Below, piece after piece: positions 29,126 through 39,468 of a stretch of 64,000 bases of DNA. Where the stretch lies: contig OY855911.1 in NCBI GenBank assembly GCA_963693305.1, forward strand, positions 29,660,439 to 29,724,438, in the 5' to 3' direction. The stretch comes from Meandrina meandrites. Taxonomy: Eukaryota; Cnidaria; Anthozoa; Scleractinia; Meandrinidae. Every line of letters starts with the position of its first letter. The stretch's first letter is position 1. The notes beneath the pieces were generated by a model. It was given only the letters and a program-made list of their open reading frames with translations, searched no databases and had not been told where the DNA came from. Made by a program: the position numbers and the translations under genes.

Positions 29126-30289
29126 ATGCCGAATATGGGCGAGAACGATCCACCTTCAACCACAGATGAGGTCCGGGCTAAGGGAAGTTCCTCTAAGGAG
29201 GATACTAGCCCAGATGAGGTGGGAAAATCAACTGGAAAACCGACTTCACAAACGAGCGGGAAACGACCATCAACAGGTCACGCGCCAAAGGACAACGAAG
29301 GCCGCTCCAGCGTTACTCTGAACGCATCAGCGCTTGGCTCTGTTATTGCAGAAGCCCTAAAGGGGTCACTTGAAGGCCTAAGGGGTTCAATGACCACGGG
29401 TTTCTCGAATTTGGGCGAGTTGATCACAGCCCACTCTGTCGGCGATGGGGAAGCGGATTCGGGCGATGAGAATGATTCGAACGAGTCTAAGGACGAGGAA
29501 GAATCAACTTTAGAAGACGAGCCGCCCGCTAAGAAAAAGAAACCGGACGAACCAGGAAAAGACAAAAATCCCCTCATAACAAAGCTGACGAAAACTCTTC
29601 AATTAACCGAGCACGTGGATCCCGCCATTGACGGGGACCTTGCATCGCTTGTGGAAAAGATTATGAGAGAGAAAGCAAATGAAGACAAACTAACGGAGTT
29701 GAAAAAACAGTACGAAACTCCCGAGAATTGTGCCACCTTGTCAGAGACAAAGGTCAACCAAGGTGTGTGGAACAATTTAGATGAGTCAGCCAGATCAACT
29801 GACTTAAAATTCCAGAAGGTCCAGAAAAGTCTGATTAAAGGCGTAATAGTCATTGTGTCGGAAGTGAATAAATTGATGGGGAGCTCTGGACGTCAGGAAG
29901 ATGATACTGTAAGTGCCTTAATGGATGGGGTGCTCTTGTTGGCAAATGCTAACCAGGAGTTAAATTACCGCCGGAGAGAGCTAATGAGACCCCAACTCAA
30001 TGCAAATTATAGGCACCTGTGCAGTCCCTCAACTCCAGTCACAGCTGAATTGTTCGGCGATGACCTCCCGAAGGCTGTTAAAGATATATCAGATACAAAC
30101 AGGCTTAGTTCTAGGCTTACCAAAGACAGCAGTTCTCACCGCAATTCAAAAAGTGGTCAAAGACATACTTTTTGGCATGGAAAGAACAAATATGGAGGCG
30201 CTCGCAATTCAACTCACAAGCAGTCCAAAAACTCCCAGAGCCCCCTCCACTTCAGAAGGAAGCCGGAGGGGAAGAAGAAGAGCGACTAA
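29126..30289 (+). CDS. DIRS gag-like protein
   Basis: 387 codons starting MPNMGENDPP. The N-terminal ~150 residues are polar and rich in S, T, G and acidic residues, with a DSGDENDSNE acidic tract and a KKKK basic cluster that could act as a nuclear signal. The central part is helical and charged. No zinc knuckle is visible. It corresponds in position to the first frame of DIRS elements, a presumed nucleocapsid or gag protein. It overlaps the start of the RT frame by about 118 nt, implying frameshifting, re-initiation or splicing. Confidence 0.75.
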   Translation: MPNMGENDPPSTTDEVRAKGSSSKEDTSPDEVGKSTGKPTSQTSGKRPSTGHAPKDNEGRSSVTLNASALGSVIAEALKGSLEGLRGSMTTGFSNLGELITAHSVGDGEADSGDENDSNESKDEEESTLEDEPPAKKKKPDEPGKDKNPLITKLTKTLQLTEHVDPAIDGDLASLVEKIMREKANEDKLTELKKQYETPENCATLSETKVNQGVWNNLDESARSTDLKFQKVQKSLIKGVIVIVSEVNKLMGSSGRQEDDTVSALMDGVLLLANANQELNYRRRELMRPQLNANYRHLCSPSTPVTAELFGDDLPKAVKDISDTNRLSSRLTKDSSSHRNSKSGQRHTFWHGKNKYGGARNSTHKQSKNSQSPLHFRRKPEGKKKSD

Positions 30290-32343
30290 CCTCAACCCCC
30301 TTGCAGGTCAGTCTCACAACACAAAAATTTGCTGGCAGGTTAAGGCATTTTATACCAGCATGGATGAGTCTCACAGCAGACGCGAATATATTGGACACTG
30401 TACAGCATTGCCACCTTGAGATTGGCAATCCAGATCAACCAAGGCCAAGGCCTGAAATTCAGTTTAATTCTGAAGAGAAAGCAATCATTCATGCAGAAAT
30501 TACTCATCTGCTTGAATTGGGTGTTATTGAGCCTGCTGTACATTGTCCAAACGAATACATTTCTTCAATTTTTGTTAGGAAAAAGAAAAGTGGAAAATGC
30601 TGCATGATTTTGAATCTAAAGGCACTTAACAAGTATGTTGAGAAACACCATTTTAAAATGGATACCCTTTGGTCTGCTGTGAGACTCATGACTCCAAATT
30701 GTTTCATGGCATCACTTGACTTAAAAGATGCTTATTACTCAGTTCCCATTGCAGAGGAACACCGTAAATATCTCAGGTTTTACTGGCAGGGCTCTCTTTA
30801 CCAATACACGTGCATGCCAAATGGACTTTCATCTGCTCCTAGGGTTTTTACAAAGTTATTGAAACCAGTGTACTCCAACTTAAGACAGAAAGGTCACTTA
30901 AATGTTGGGTACATAGATGACTCTTACCTTCAGGGTAGTGACACCAAAGAATGTCTACTAAATATCTCTGATACACAATCTCTATTCTCAAGTTTAGGGT
31001 TTGTGATAAATATGGAGAAATCAGCTGTCATACCAGCGCAGCGAATTACATTCCTAGGCTTTGTTCTCGACTCTGTCTCAATGACAATCACCCTTACAAT
31101 TGACAAAAAAGCTAAAGTGAAAGCCATTTGCGAAGCAATGCAACATAAACATGAAACTACCATCACTGAAGTTGCCCAATTAGTTGGCACACTCGTCTCT
31201 AGTTTACCTGGAGTACAGTTTGGTAAACTCCATTACAGGAACTTAGAGATAGAAAAGAACATAGCTCTTAGAGAAAATAAGGGAGACTACGAGGCTCTAA
31301 TGTCCCTGTCCCCAAGTGCAAAAGAAGATCTTGCTTGGTGGATTGAAAACGTTGACAAGGTTTTTAATCCAATATCACATGGAAATCCTGTCAAGGAAAT
31401 TAGAACTGATGCTTCAAAAAAGGGGTGGGGTGCGTACCTGGAGGGTGACACTACCCAAGGCCTCTGGTCTACCACAGAAAGCCAGTTGCACATTAATGAG
31501 TTAGAATTAATGGCAATTCAGTCTGCCTTGCAAGCTTTTGTTGAAAGGCTAAGTAATAAGCATGTCAAAGTACTTTGTGACAACTCCACAGCAGTAACCT
31601 ATATTAATGCCATGGGAGGAACAAAATCCCCAAGTTGCAATGAAATTGCATACAACATATGGGTTTGGTGTGTAAATAATAATGTGTGGTTAACAGCAAC
31701 CCACATAGCCGGAGTTGAAAACATTGAGGCTGACAAAGAGTCCCGGTTATTTAATGACCGAACTGAATGGACCCTCAAAAAGGAGATTTTTGTGCAAATT
31801 ACGGCTCAATGGGGCATCCCAGAAATTGACCTATTTGCAACCAGACTTAATACACAGGTTCCCAGGTTTGTTTCCTGGAAGCCTGACCCAGCCTCATGTT
31901 TTGTGGATGCTTTTACAATTAACTGGGACTCATGGTATTTTTATGCTTTTCCACCTTTCTGCCAAATTCACAGATGCCTGCAGAAAATGTTAGAGGAAGA
32001 AGTACCTCGAGGAATCATGATTGTACCCCTCTGGCCCACTCAAGTATGGTGGCCACAGCTGTTGAGAATGATAATTGCAATCCCACTTGTGTTACCAAGG
32101 CATCAGGACCTACTTTCACTGTCACACTCTTCCCAGACGCTTCACCCGTTAAGAAAGAAACTGACTATGCTGGCATGTCTCCTGTCTGGCAGTCTATCCA
32201 GGACAGAGGAATTTCGAAGGAAGCTGCTAAGCTCATCATGGCCTCCTGGCGGGATGGGACAAAGAAACAATACGGTACCTACATCACAAAATGGCAAAAC
32301 TTTTGTGATCAAAGGCAAATTAATCCCATTCAACCATCTTTAG
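30172..32343 (+). CDS. DIRS reverse transcriptase-RNase H polyprotein
   Basis: 723 codons. After a ~125-residue leader comes the RT. Finger residues are in SSIFVRKKKSGK. ASLDLKDAYYSVPI carries the first catalytic Asp, and the active site is GYIDD (30907-30921), followed by FLGFVLDS. RNase H follows with catalytic acidic residues in RTDASKKGWGAYL, NELELMAI, LCDNSTAV and ENIEADKESR. A distal block (EIDLFATRLN, FPPFCQIHR, VPLWPTQVWW) matches the region after RNase H in DIRS elements, often called methyltransferase-like. The last ~80 codons overlap the recombinase frame and may not be conserved. It copies element RNA into DNA. Confidence 0.9.
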   Translation: MAWKEQIWRRSQFNSQAVQKLPEPPPLQKEAGGEEEERLTSTPLQVSLTTQKFAGRLRHFIPAWMSLTADANILDTVQHCHLEIGNPDQPRPRPEIQFNSEEKAIIHAEITHLLELGVIEPAVHCPNEYISSIFVRKKKSGKCCMILNLKALNKYVEKHHFKMDTLWSAVRLMTPNCFMASLDLKDAYYSVPIAEEHRKYLRFYWQGSLYQYTCMPNGLSSAPRVFTKLLKPVYSNLRQKGHLNVGYIDDSYLQGSDTKECLLNISDTQSLFSSLGFVINMEKSAVIPAQRITFLGFVLDSVSMTITLTIDKKAKVKAICEAMQHKHETTITEVAQLVGTLVSSLPGVQFGKLHYRNLEIEKNIALRENKGDYEALMSLSPSAKEDLAWWIENVDKVFNPISHGNPVKEIRTDASKKGWGAYLEGDTTQGLWSTTESQLHINELELMAIQSALQAFVERLSNKHVKVLCDNSTAVTYINAMGGTKSPSCNEIAYNIWVWCVNNNVWLTATHIAGVENIEADKESRLFNDRTEWTLKKEIFVQITAQWGIPEIDLFATRLNTQVPRFVSWKPDPASCFVDAFTINWDSWYFYAFPPFCQIHRCLQKMLEEEVPRGIMIVPLWPTQVWWPQLLRMIIAIPLVLPRHQDLLSLSHSSQTLHPLRKKLTMLACLLSGSLSRTEEFRRKLLSSSWPPGGMGQRNNTVPTSQNGKTFVIKGKLIPFNHL

Positions 32344-33161
32344 GGTCTGTGCTTGACTTTCTTACGGTGCTATACCAACAAGGCCTCACATACAGTGCCA
32401 TCAATACTGCCAGAAGTGCTTTGTCCAGCTACGTTACATTAAAGGATGGGACATGTGTCGGAAAACACCCATTAGTGTCCAGACTGATGAAGGGCATTTT
32501 CCAGGAAAAACCTCCACGACCAAAGTACACAGATATCTGGGATGTGTCTGTTGTTCTATCACACCTTCATTCTCTATCTCCTGTGGATACACTGTCCTTG
32601 AAGGAACTTACGTTGAAATTGCTTATGTTAATTTTGTTAGTGTCTGGCCAAAGGGGCCAAACTGTTCATTTGTTGAATATTGACCACATGGTTTTTTCAA
32701 ATAATTGTTATACTTTCCAGCTTGTTGAGCACTTGAAACAAAGCAGACCAGGGGTGAAAAACCCACTTGTTAAACTTAAAGCGTTTGAAGATAAAGCTCT
32801 GTGTGTTGTAAGCACACTACAGGAGTATTTGACAAGAACACAAACTTTAAGGGGCTCGGAAAGCCAATTGTTCATCAGTTATCGGAAACCTTTTAAAAAG
32901 GTTAGTAGAGATACTGTAAGTCGTTGGGTGAGATCTGTTCTCACTGACTCTGGAATAGACACATCAAGATTTAAACCACACAGCACTAGGGCTGCTAGCG
33001 CATCTGCAGCCAGCAATGCATCAGTAAGCCTTGATGACATCCTGCAGACAGCTGGGTGGTCCTCAGAGTCTACATTTGCAACCTTCTATAACAAGCCTAT
33101 TGCTAAAGAAAACACGTTTGCTGATGGAGTACTCAGCACTGTGAGCAACACAACTGTTTAA
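31932..33161 (+). CDS. DIRS tyrosine recombinase
   Basis: 409 codons, in a different frame and overlapping the RT frame by about 410 nt, so only the part after about residue 75 (from SPVWQSIQDRG) is likely the recombinase proper. A SAM-like N-terminal domain with WRDGTKKQYGTYITKW and QQGLTYSAINTARSALSS is followed by the catalytic domain. The Arg is in SGQRGQT (near 32651), the His and Arg are in HSTRAAS (near 32980), and the nucleophile Tyr is in ATFYN (near 33087). All catalytic landmarks are present. It integrates circular element DNA without target-site duplication. Confidence 0.9.
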   Translation: MVFLCFSTFLPNSQMPAENVRGRSTSRNHDCTPLAHSSMVATAVENDNCNPTCVTKASGPTFTVTLFPDASPVKKETDYAGMSPVWQSIQDRGISKEAAKLIMASWRDGTKKQYGTYITKWQNFCDQRQINPIQPSLGSVLDFLTVLYQQGLTYSAINTARSALSSYVTLKDGTCVGKHPLVSRLMKGIFQEKPPRPKYTDIWDVSVVLSHLHSLSPVDTLSLKELTLKLLMLILLVSGQRGQTVHLLNIDHMVFSNNCYTFQLVEHLKQSRPGVKNPLVKLKAFEDKALCVVSTLQEYLTRTQTLRGSESQLFISYRKPFKKVSRDTVSRWVRSVLTDSGIDTSRFKPHSTRAASASAASNASVSLDDILQTAGWSSESTFATFYNKPIAKENTFADGVLSTVSNTTV

Positions 33162-33243
33162 ATAAAAGTTTGTTCTGTTACTGTGCTTAATGCTCGTGTT
33201 GCTTCAAAATCTCATGTGATCTTACAGCACGATAACGAGGTAG

Positions 33244-33510
33244 AATTGTAAAATTAAACGAGACTTACCTGGAAGTTGAAGTTTGATTGAGATTCTACCG
33301 AGTTATAGAGTGCTGGGAGATTATATGCCCTCCCACCCACCCTTGGTAAAGTGGGTGCTTTGTGGGTGCCTTGAATCACTCACATTAAGCCTTTGAAGAC
33401 TGAGTTGGCGCATGCGCTTGCTATCTCATGTAATCTCCCAGCACTCTATAACTCGGTAGAATCTCAATCAAACTTCAACTTCCAGGTAAGTCTCGTTTAA
33501 TTTTACAATT
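33244..33510. repeat. 80-bp-arm foldback abutting the DIRS right end
   Basis: 33244-33323 and 33431-33510 are near-perfect inverted copies. The inner part (ATTCTACCGAGTTATAGAG) resembles the DIRS terminal repeat (ATTCTACCTCGTTATCGTG). It may be the complementary region of this element or the collapsed ends of a related DIRS family. Confidence 0.75.
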
Positions 33511-34556
33511 AAATAGGCGACAATACGGTCTACTGACAAGCAATTTTGAGCTAAACCCTCCACGCTCGAGAGAGATATGGACGCATTCGCCTTTTGCGTA
33601 TTTTGGCATGGTCGAGGTGTCCTTGCGTGTTGGATCCCTCTCTCGTTCCCTTTGAGGTTTTGCAACAGGATAGTTTCCTCTAGTTACATGTCGATTAACA
33701 TATTTAGGCTTCGTTGCTCCACATTTTACCACGATTTTTCGCCGCCATTCAGTCTTCCCGCGAAAAGAATAGGCGCTCATTTTCGACGGCCAAAGCTTTC
33801 GATCTATGTACCTGCTAAATTTGTTGGCCAGCATTCCTTTTGTAAATCAGCCCCATACATTTACAGCATCTGTTACATCGCAAATGCTTTATTCGTTGTA
33901 CTACCTCGCACTAATTATCAACTGCAAATCAGGCCTAACCCAGCCAATAAATTGGTCTGTAACTGAATGGTAATTCAGTTTTAATTCCTGGTATTTATAA
34001 GAGAAATCGAAGGCAAAAACCGAACAAGATCAGCTCAATTGTTTGTTGTTGTTGAGCAATTTTATCATGAACCACTGGAGATCCAGCAACCACTCCAGAC
34101 TGTTTCGAGACATTAAATAAATAGTATTACTGTAACTAATTCTCTTCATAATTTTGTCATGATCAGCCCCACATCTTTGACCTATTAAAAATTCCTCATT
34201 GACAGCTTTGGGGATACACCCTTAAAAAGCTATATGGGTATGTTCGGTGCCGAAGGGTATGGTTTTTGAACAAGTTTGAAATAGAATATTTAAAATGTTG
34301 ACCATTTTTTGTGAGCTTTACTCTAAAATGTATGCATTGAGAATAGTGTTGCCATAGAGGACAGGTTTTTGGAAAAAAGAAAAATTGCCCAATTTCGTTG
34401 CATTTGGCCTTTAAGTCACTCGATCAGCTTCAAACCTCGAATAATTCCTAGAAACCTGTCTCTGATTACAGTGAAACTCGTTAGGCCGTGAACAAATATT
34501 GTGAAAGATGAAATAAATATTCAACATGTCGCGAGTGTGGGACGAAGAAAAAAACT
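33511..34556. other. Non-coding stretch
   Basis: No supported gene. The frames on both strands at 33475-33966 shadow each other and lack domains. Near 34460-34500 is a short interspersed motif (ACAGTGAAACTCGTTAGGCCG) also found near 40550 and 50335. Confidence 0.5.
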
Positions 34557-34626
34557 GAGTTCCCGGCTGGAATCGAACCCATGACCTCACTGGGCGGGCG
34601 CTCTATCCACTGAGCTAAGAGAACTC
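34557..34626 (-). repeat. tRNA-like sequence (SINE head or tRNA pseudogene)
   Basis: Read on the minus strand: GAGTTCTCTTAGCTCAGTGG, then ATAGAGCGCCCGCCC, then GGGTTCGATTCC. The D-arm and the 7-bp acceptor pairing are good; the T-stem has mismatches. It is more likely a SINE head than a functional tRNA. Confidence 0.6.
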
Positions 34627-35057
34627 ATGGTGAGTAAGGCCATTTACTAGGCTCATCCGCACGATTTCAAAGGATAATTGTTAAATGTTAGGTCAGTGAC
34701 TTGGTGGATAACATGACAATAGAAAGAGCTTCTGATTAGTTAATTTCGATTTTAGCCGAGACATTCGCTCCAAATGGCTAAAGTGAGGAATTGAGACAAC
34801 ATCATGTGTTTAATCTACATCTTTCTGGATTACCTTCAGAATGTTCTAATGTTCTTAGCCTGGGTACCCTTTGGTAACACCTCCACTACTAATAATTTGT
34901 TAACAGTTCAACAGTTAGCCCCTCTGTCCTTGCTATTAGAAAAAAATCTGACTTTCATAGTACAATCCGCATAAGGGGGTATGAGCTAATGCCCCTTGGT
35001 TGATAACTCCTCCGGCATGCAGCACTTTCGTTTCTTAAAATTTTGTGCTGCTTTTGG

Positions 35058-35797
35058 TTATAATCGTCCGTGTTTACTGGCGAAAGTACGCATCCTATTA
35101 ATTGTTCCAATCTTTACTACGCATCGAAAGTCCCTTTTCTCGTTTGAAATGATGTGGAGTTCGCCACAAGGTGTCTGATAATACTCATCTCTCAAGCTTT
35201 TAGCAATGTTTTGAGATATTTGAAAATTTCCATGCCTAAAGTGTACATCACATTCTTCGAAAGACACCTGTCCGTTACGAATACAAGTTTTTAACAGGAG
35301 AGTTTCGTTGGCAGCGATGTGTATTCCTTCGTATCTTGACCTCGAGATTTCTATCAACTTTAGATCTACGGACCATCGTAGTTTGCCATCATCGTCTAAC
35401 ACGATTTTAACTCCAGTCACGGGGGTGTTACAATGTTGGTGAAACAGACCTTCATTAATGTAATCCGGGACGAGAAATGCTGGGTCCCATAGTTGAATAT
35501 CTTCTAACTGATAAGATATCCTTCCATAACGAAGTAAACTCCTCAGCATGACCGGCTGCCCAGTAAAGGTTGCAGCAGGAGGACACCATTGATTAATTGT
35601 CGCTGCGGCTTGTGGTACCGAAATCAGAAACTGCACCAGAACATCCGGATCTACAGACAGCTTTCCATCGTTCAACCAAGCAACGAAGCCCTTTCCTTTT
35701 CCATTTATGATGCGCTCAATGGTTTTACCGACAATGGCTTTATCGTCCTTTGACTTTAAAGAGCCAGTGTCGCATATCAAGATGATAACTTTTTCAC
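35058..35797 (-). CDS. Locus A exon 4 (second-domain end plus two REP repeats)
   Basis: 740 nt with acceptor TTTCACAG and the stop at its 3' end. The first ~65 codons (EKVIILICDTGSLKS, GKGFVAWLNDG) complete the L domain. Then come two related ~75-residue repeats. Each has a hydrophobic start (VMLRSLLRYGRISY; LLLKTCIRNGQVSF), an acidic-aromatic middle ending in P.YI or IA, and a strand close. Homologous repeats end loci B and C. Confidence 0.82.
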
Positions 35798-38700
35798 CTG
35801 TGAAAGGAAAGTAATAAAGGTTTAATTTATGCATTATCATCTCTTTTAAATTATGATTCGTTCCAAGTACGTGCATAATTGGGAAAACGAGGTCTAAAAT
35901 AAAGAGCTTAAATCTCAGTGGAGGGGGAAGGGGAACTTCTCACTTCATAAGTGGCAAAGGGGAGCTATGCTGAACAAGTCTTACGAGTCCTCAACACTGC
36001 TCAGGAGGGAAAAAGAGTAGTCTGTCAAATTTCATGACAAAACAAAACCTCAACTCATACAGCACACTCATATAACCTATGAATGGAACTAAAACCATCA
36101 TCTCCACTCGTGCCTCCCAGCCGGGTTATCTGTTTAAGAAAAACGCATTTCGGCTCTACCGAACGCTAAAACAGCTTACAGGAATTAATCTATTACTGCA
36201 TTTCTAGCTTTGGAGAATGAAATCAGTTCAGTCTTACCAACTTCATTCGCCGCTGTTTCCAGAAGATCTTCGTATTCAGTTATTCCTTGAGGTAGATTTT
36301 CACAAGCATTTTTCACTGCAACGGCCTCCATCACCAACGCACAGGACTTGGGTTGGTTTCTTATCAAATATCGCTTAGCTTCAACAGGTGAAAGGTTTTC
36401 AACTGGAGGACTTCCTGCAAGATTCACTTTAGGGACAATATCTTGAAAAACTTTCCTTGCCGTCTGGATGGAATACTCTGACGCATTACAGCCAAGAATT
36501 ACCAGGTCTATAGAGATAAAACATACGAAGGGTTTCAGTTAAACAGTATTTCGACAAAACAATCTAGTGTCTAAACTCTGCTAAACTTCTTCTTTTTTCC
36601 TGTAATGCGATTTTAGTCGGCAAGAGAACTTTTTTGCCAGGTTTTGGTGTACATGAGTGTAAAGCTACGACGTGTAGTTAATGACAGTGAAATTTTGATG
36701 TCCGATTTCCTGGTAGTGTGTAGTAATAAAACATGGTTGTTTGACAATCTACTCCTGACAAAAACTAGGCAGTTGTGTAGCAAAATTTTAAAAACTCAAC
36801 AACCCGTCGTTTTAGTTAATCTGTACCTATTTTGTTCTTAGGGCTCGTGGCATTGTTTGTGTTTGTCGAATGTTTCGTTTAGAAAATTATGAAGAACTTG
36901 GCAAATGGCGAAGGTCGCCCCAATTATTACAGTCAAGGATAAAATATATTTCTTACCTTTGCAAGGACTCGACGTATTGAATTCCTTACGTCTGCTTTCT
37001 TCCTGGCTGCTTATTCCTTTGCCCAATTGAAGGTAAGATGCAACTGAACTTAGTTGCTGTACAGAGTCTTCTTTCGTGGCGTCTCTCTCAAGCTCTGTAG
37101 CTCTCACTGCTGATCGTTTTTGCGGCGGTTGATATTCAAAGCTCTGTCCTTTCTTGCTTGAATCAAAGTAATGCTGCAGCGCTTCCTCGTGAATCGCTCT
37201 GTGCTGTTTGTCCCAAGAAAATACGAAGCTTTTTCTTCCGTCAATAAACTCTGCTTTGAACTGTGGATGAGCAATTTTTCTCCAGGCCCAGCGCGAGATG
37301 ACAGACTGTTCCTCCTCGGTTTCGTTCTTGTAGTTGTCATCTCCACCAATAACAACGATGACATTTCCGCCTAAAACGTACAACAGACAAATCGGTTATA
37401 ACCTCATTTCCCTAACGAACAAACAACATTTATTTTAAATAACATTGCCCGAACGAATAACAGTTCTGAATTAGGGTTTTTGCTGTTCCTTTTTCCTCCT
37501 GAGTTCCTTTTTGTTGCTTCCTGAGCACAATTATTATAATTTGTGTTCGTTTTGCGGAAGATTGGCCATATATCTCAAGGACAAAATGAATTTGCCTGGA
37601 TAAACAACGCCGCGCCTAAAAATCACTGAAAAATAAAAGTAGAGTACTTCTGAAACTTGGACCAAACCACAGGGAAAATAAACTGTTGCCACTACTATCT
37701 ATACCTTCTTTACGTGTCCGTCTGATGTTGAATGTCACGCGTTCTGGCATGCATGACGGCCATAAAAAGACAAACAGTGGGCTCCCATTTGTTTCAAGTC
37801 AGGCGACTGAACATTTCTGGGAAAATGGCGCAGTGCTGTTTTTCTGTTGCGCACTCCTTTCCTTAGACATTGAGCGTATCTCTCTGGCTTGAATCGTTTA
37901 AGACGGAATCCTATCAATATTAATTTAAGTTGGAGGAAAATCGAGTACCAGAATAATTTAAATCCTAATGCGTTATTTTTTATCTCCTTTTAAAAGCTAA
38001 AGATGTAAGTAATTATTCGTGATAACACCGACAATATCAGAGCCTGATAAAAAAATTTCAAAGTTCACAAGCTGTAGACAAATCGCACGTGCAGCTATTT
38101 TGTAAAATTGTCTTTGAAGTGATTAGTTTTCGATGTTCGGTGTGCTAGAAAAGATATCTTATAATAAGGTATTGGAAACGGTAACATATAAGTTTGCGAT
38201 AACGTGTAAATAATTTTGGTACATAATTTTGTCCACTAAATACTCGAAGTCCTGGCGGATTACGTCTTAAAATTTCTTAAATGAAGACAAACTTGCTGAA
38301 CAAAACAGAAGTTTTGTGAAAACACTGTTGTTGTCACAGAACCTGAATCGATTTTGTATCGATCTCAGGCTGCCTACGTAAAGAGATCATTCTAGACTAG
38401 CCACAAGCCGACCTTATGGGTTAGGCGATCGACGAATTTATGCGAATTAAGCGAGCGAAGTGAGCTATAGGACGCGAAGCGCCTTAGTCGCGAGAAGTTG
38501 AAGAGCGACGCAGTCGCCATAATAAAGACGAAGGACATTATTGAAAAAGATCACTCTTGCGTGAACCACGGTAACACCCTCAAATATAAAAGTTGAGACA
38601 AGCTTTAAACTTAGTGCAAAATTTATGAAAAGAAATTATTTTCATAAATTTTGCATATAGCAGTAAGGCACTAACTGAATACAATGGTACGAAGACGACC

Positions 38701-39039
38701 CACGAGACAGCAGTTGAGAACAGACAAGTGCTTTATGTGATAATTACCTGTTGCTTGTAGCAAAGCTCTGTAAACCTTGGTGTAGCCATGTTCCAAGTTG
38801 TCGTTGTTGATGGAGAGAACAGATTCGTGTGCATGGACGACAAACATTGCAAAATCTATCTTCATTTCAGGAATGGTTTTTGTACTCAACTCAGACATTT
38901 CACGAAGAGTGAAGCTGTGTTTCTCTACTGAGAATTCAAAGCCAAGTTTCGATTTCGCTGCCTTCAATAAATCCTCCACGACGCTAAGCTCGTAAATATT
39001 ATCACAATTGAAAAGATGAAACTTGCGTGGCTTCGACAT
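35058..39039 (-). CDS. Locus A: N1-N2-L-REP gene, 571 residues predicted
   Basis: Four minus-strand exons: 38748-39039 (292 nt), 36957-37370 (414), 36238-36507 (270), 35058-35797 (740). They sum to 1716 nt, an open frame of 571 codons plus stop, with all introns in phase 1 and consensus splice sites. Domain order is an N-terminal alpha/beta domain (residues ~1-200), a polar linker (~200-235), a second alpha/beta domain (~236-380) and two ~75-residue repeats (~402-471 and ~485-555). No signal peptide or membrane segment is visible. I do not recognise the family; function unknown. The second domain parallels the first in strand order, suggesting internal duplication. An N1-N2-REP version without L is locus B. 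Confidence 0.8.
36238..36507 (-). CDS. Locus A exon 3 (L)
   Basis: 270 nt, phase 1-1, acceptor CTCTATAG, donor GTAAGAC. The peptide (LVILGCNAS..., EAKRYLIRNQ, KSCALVME, LLETAANEVG) is homologous to the three L exons of the array. It is the reference case showing L is spliced into a coding transcript between N2 and REP. Confidence 0.8.
36957..37370 (-). CDS. Locus A exon 2 (N2 plus linker)
   Basis: 414 nt, phase 1-1, acceptor TTTTAG, donor GTAAGA. It starts GNVIVVIGGDDNYKNETEE, a hydrophobic strand ending in a GGDD turn. A conserved aromatic/basic stretch (RKSFVFSWDKQHRAIHEEAL) follows, then a polar linker. It completes the N-terminal domain started in exon 1. The homologue at 47388-47798 shares the first ~85 residues; the linkers diverge. 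Confidence 0.8.
37902..38266. mobile_element. TTAA-flanked MITE, copy in locus A intron 1
   Basis: Ends GACGGAATCC and GGATTACGTC flanked by TTAA (37898-37901, 38267-38270). The same insertion is at 48316-48720, so it predates the locus A/B duplication. Confidence 0.7.
38748..39039 (-). CDS. Locus A exon 1 (N1)
   Basis: ATG at 39037-39039, 97 codons plus one base, donor GTAATTA at 38741-38747. The peptide opens MSKPRKFHLFNCDNIYELS, has a helical middle, then a hydrophobic strand DFAMFVVHAHES carrying an H-x-H, and ends RALLQATG. The strand-plus-His layout is reminiscent of caspase-like folds, but no catalytic Cys partner is seen. The same exon at 49199-49490 differs at one or two residues. 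Confidence 0.8.
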
Positions 39040-39468
39040 CGTTCCCTCTTGTTACACGGCAATCTTTATCTTCTTTTCTGGCTTTGTTTCGCGTGAAGCA
39101 GTTAAAACGCAGTCTTTGTTTGACCGATTTAATTTCAAAGCTGAAGTTTTAATTTTCTTAGAAAACGAGTCGTAAACAAGTTGAGCAGCTACACAATGAT
39201 TCCGAGAAACTCCCTTGTCACACTGTCACGCTCCTTTTTACTCGATTTCATCCTTGTACCCAGGGTCTCTCGATCAGGTAACGAGACAATGCAAAGTTCC
39301 GATTCAAAGTCCGAAAATATCGGGCTTCCGGTTGAATTGAGCATGCCTAGCTTTCAAAAGAATGGCCAACGAACCTTACGTCTGGCCATTTCTACTGTTT
39401 TTAAAACCAATCAAAATCGATCCTACAAGGGAAATTTCGAGAGTCGCTCGTTTCGTCGAGCTTGCGCA
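39040..39468. promoter_or_regulatory. Upstream region of locus A, conserved with locus B
   Basis: The ~430 bp upstream of the N1 start are closely matched at 49491-49920. This likely includes the 5' UTR and promoter, but the similarity may only reflect recent duplication. No core element is clear. It contains half of the CCCAGGGTCTCT hairpin repeat at 39257. Confidence 0.4.

Larger units (their letters stand above)
29000..33246 (+). mobile_element. DIRS-type tyrosine-recombinase retrotransposon
   Basis: A 38-bp inverted repeat bounds the element: ATTCTACCTCGTTATCG at 29000 onward, and its complement at 33209-33246. Three long overlapping plus-strand frames encode a gag-like protein, an RT-RNaseH protein and a tyrosine recombinase. 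There is no integrase or protease and no LTR, which is the DIRS organisation. Right of the recombinase, 33411-33436 is complementary to the left inner end (29033-29058), resembling the internal complementary region used to circularise DIRS DNA. All three frames are uninterrupted, so the copy is young or was recently active. Confidence 0.88.

Noticed and set aside
30340..31493. Minus-strand frames inside the DIRS element
   Set aside because: They are shadows of the RT-RNase H frame with no motifs of their own.
33475..33966. Overlapping frames on both strands right of the DIRS element
   Set aside because: Each is open only because of local composition; no domain, splice site or paralogue supports them.
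35250..39039. Active caspase-like protease in locus A
   Set aside because: The His-bearing strand is suggestive, but no QACRG-like Cys motif is present, so no catalytic claim is made.
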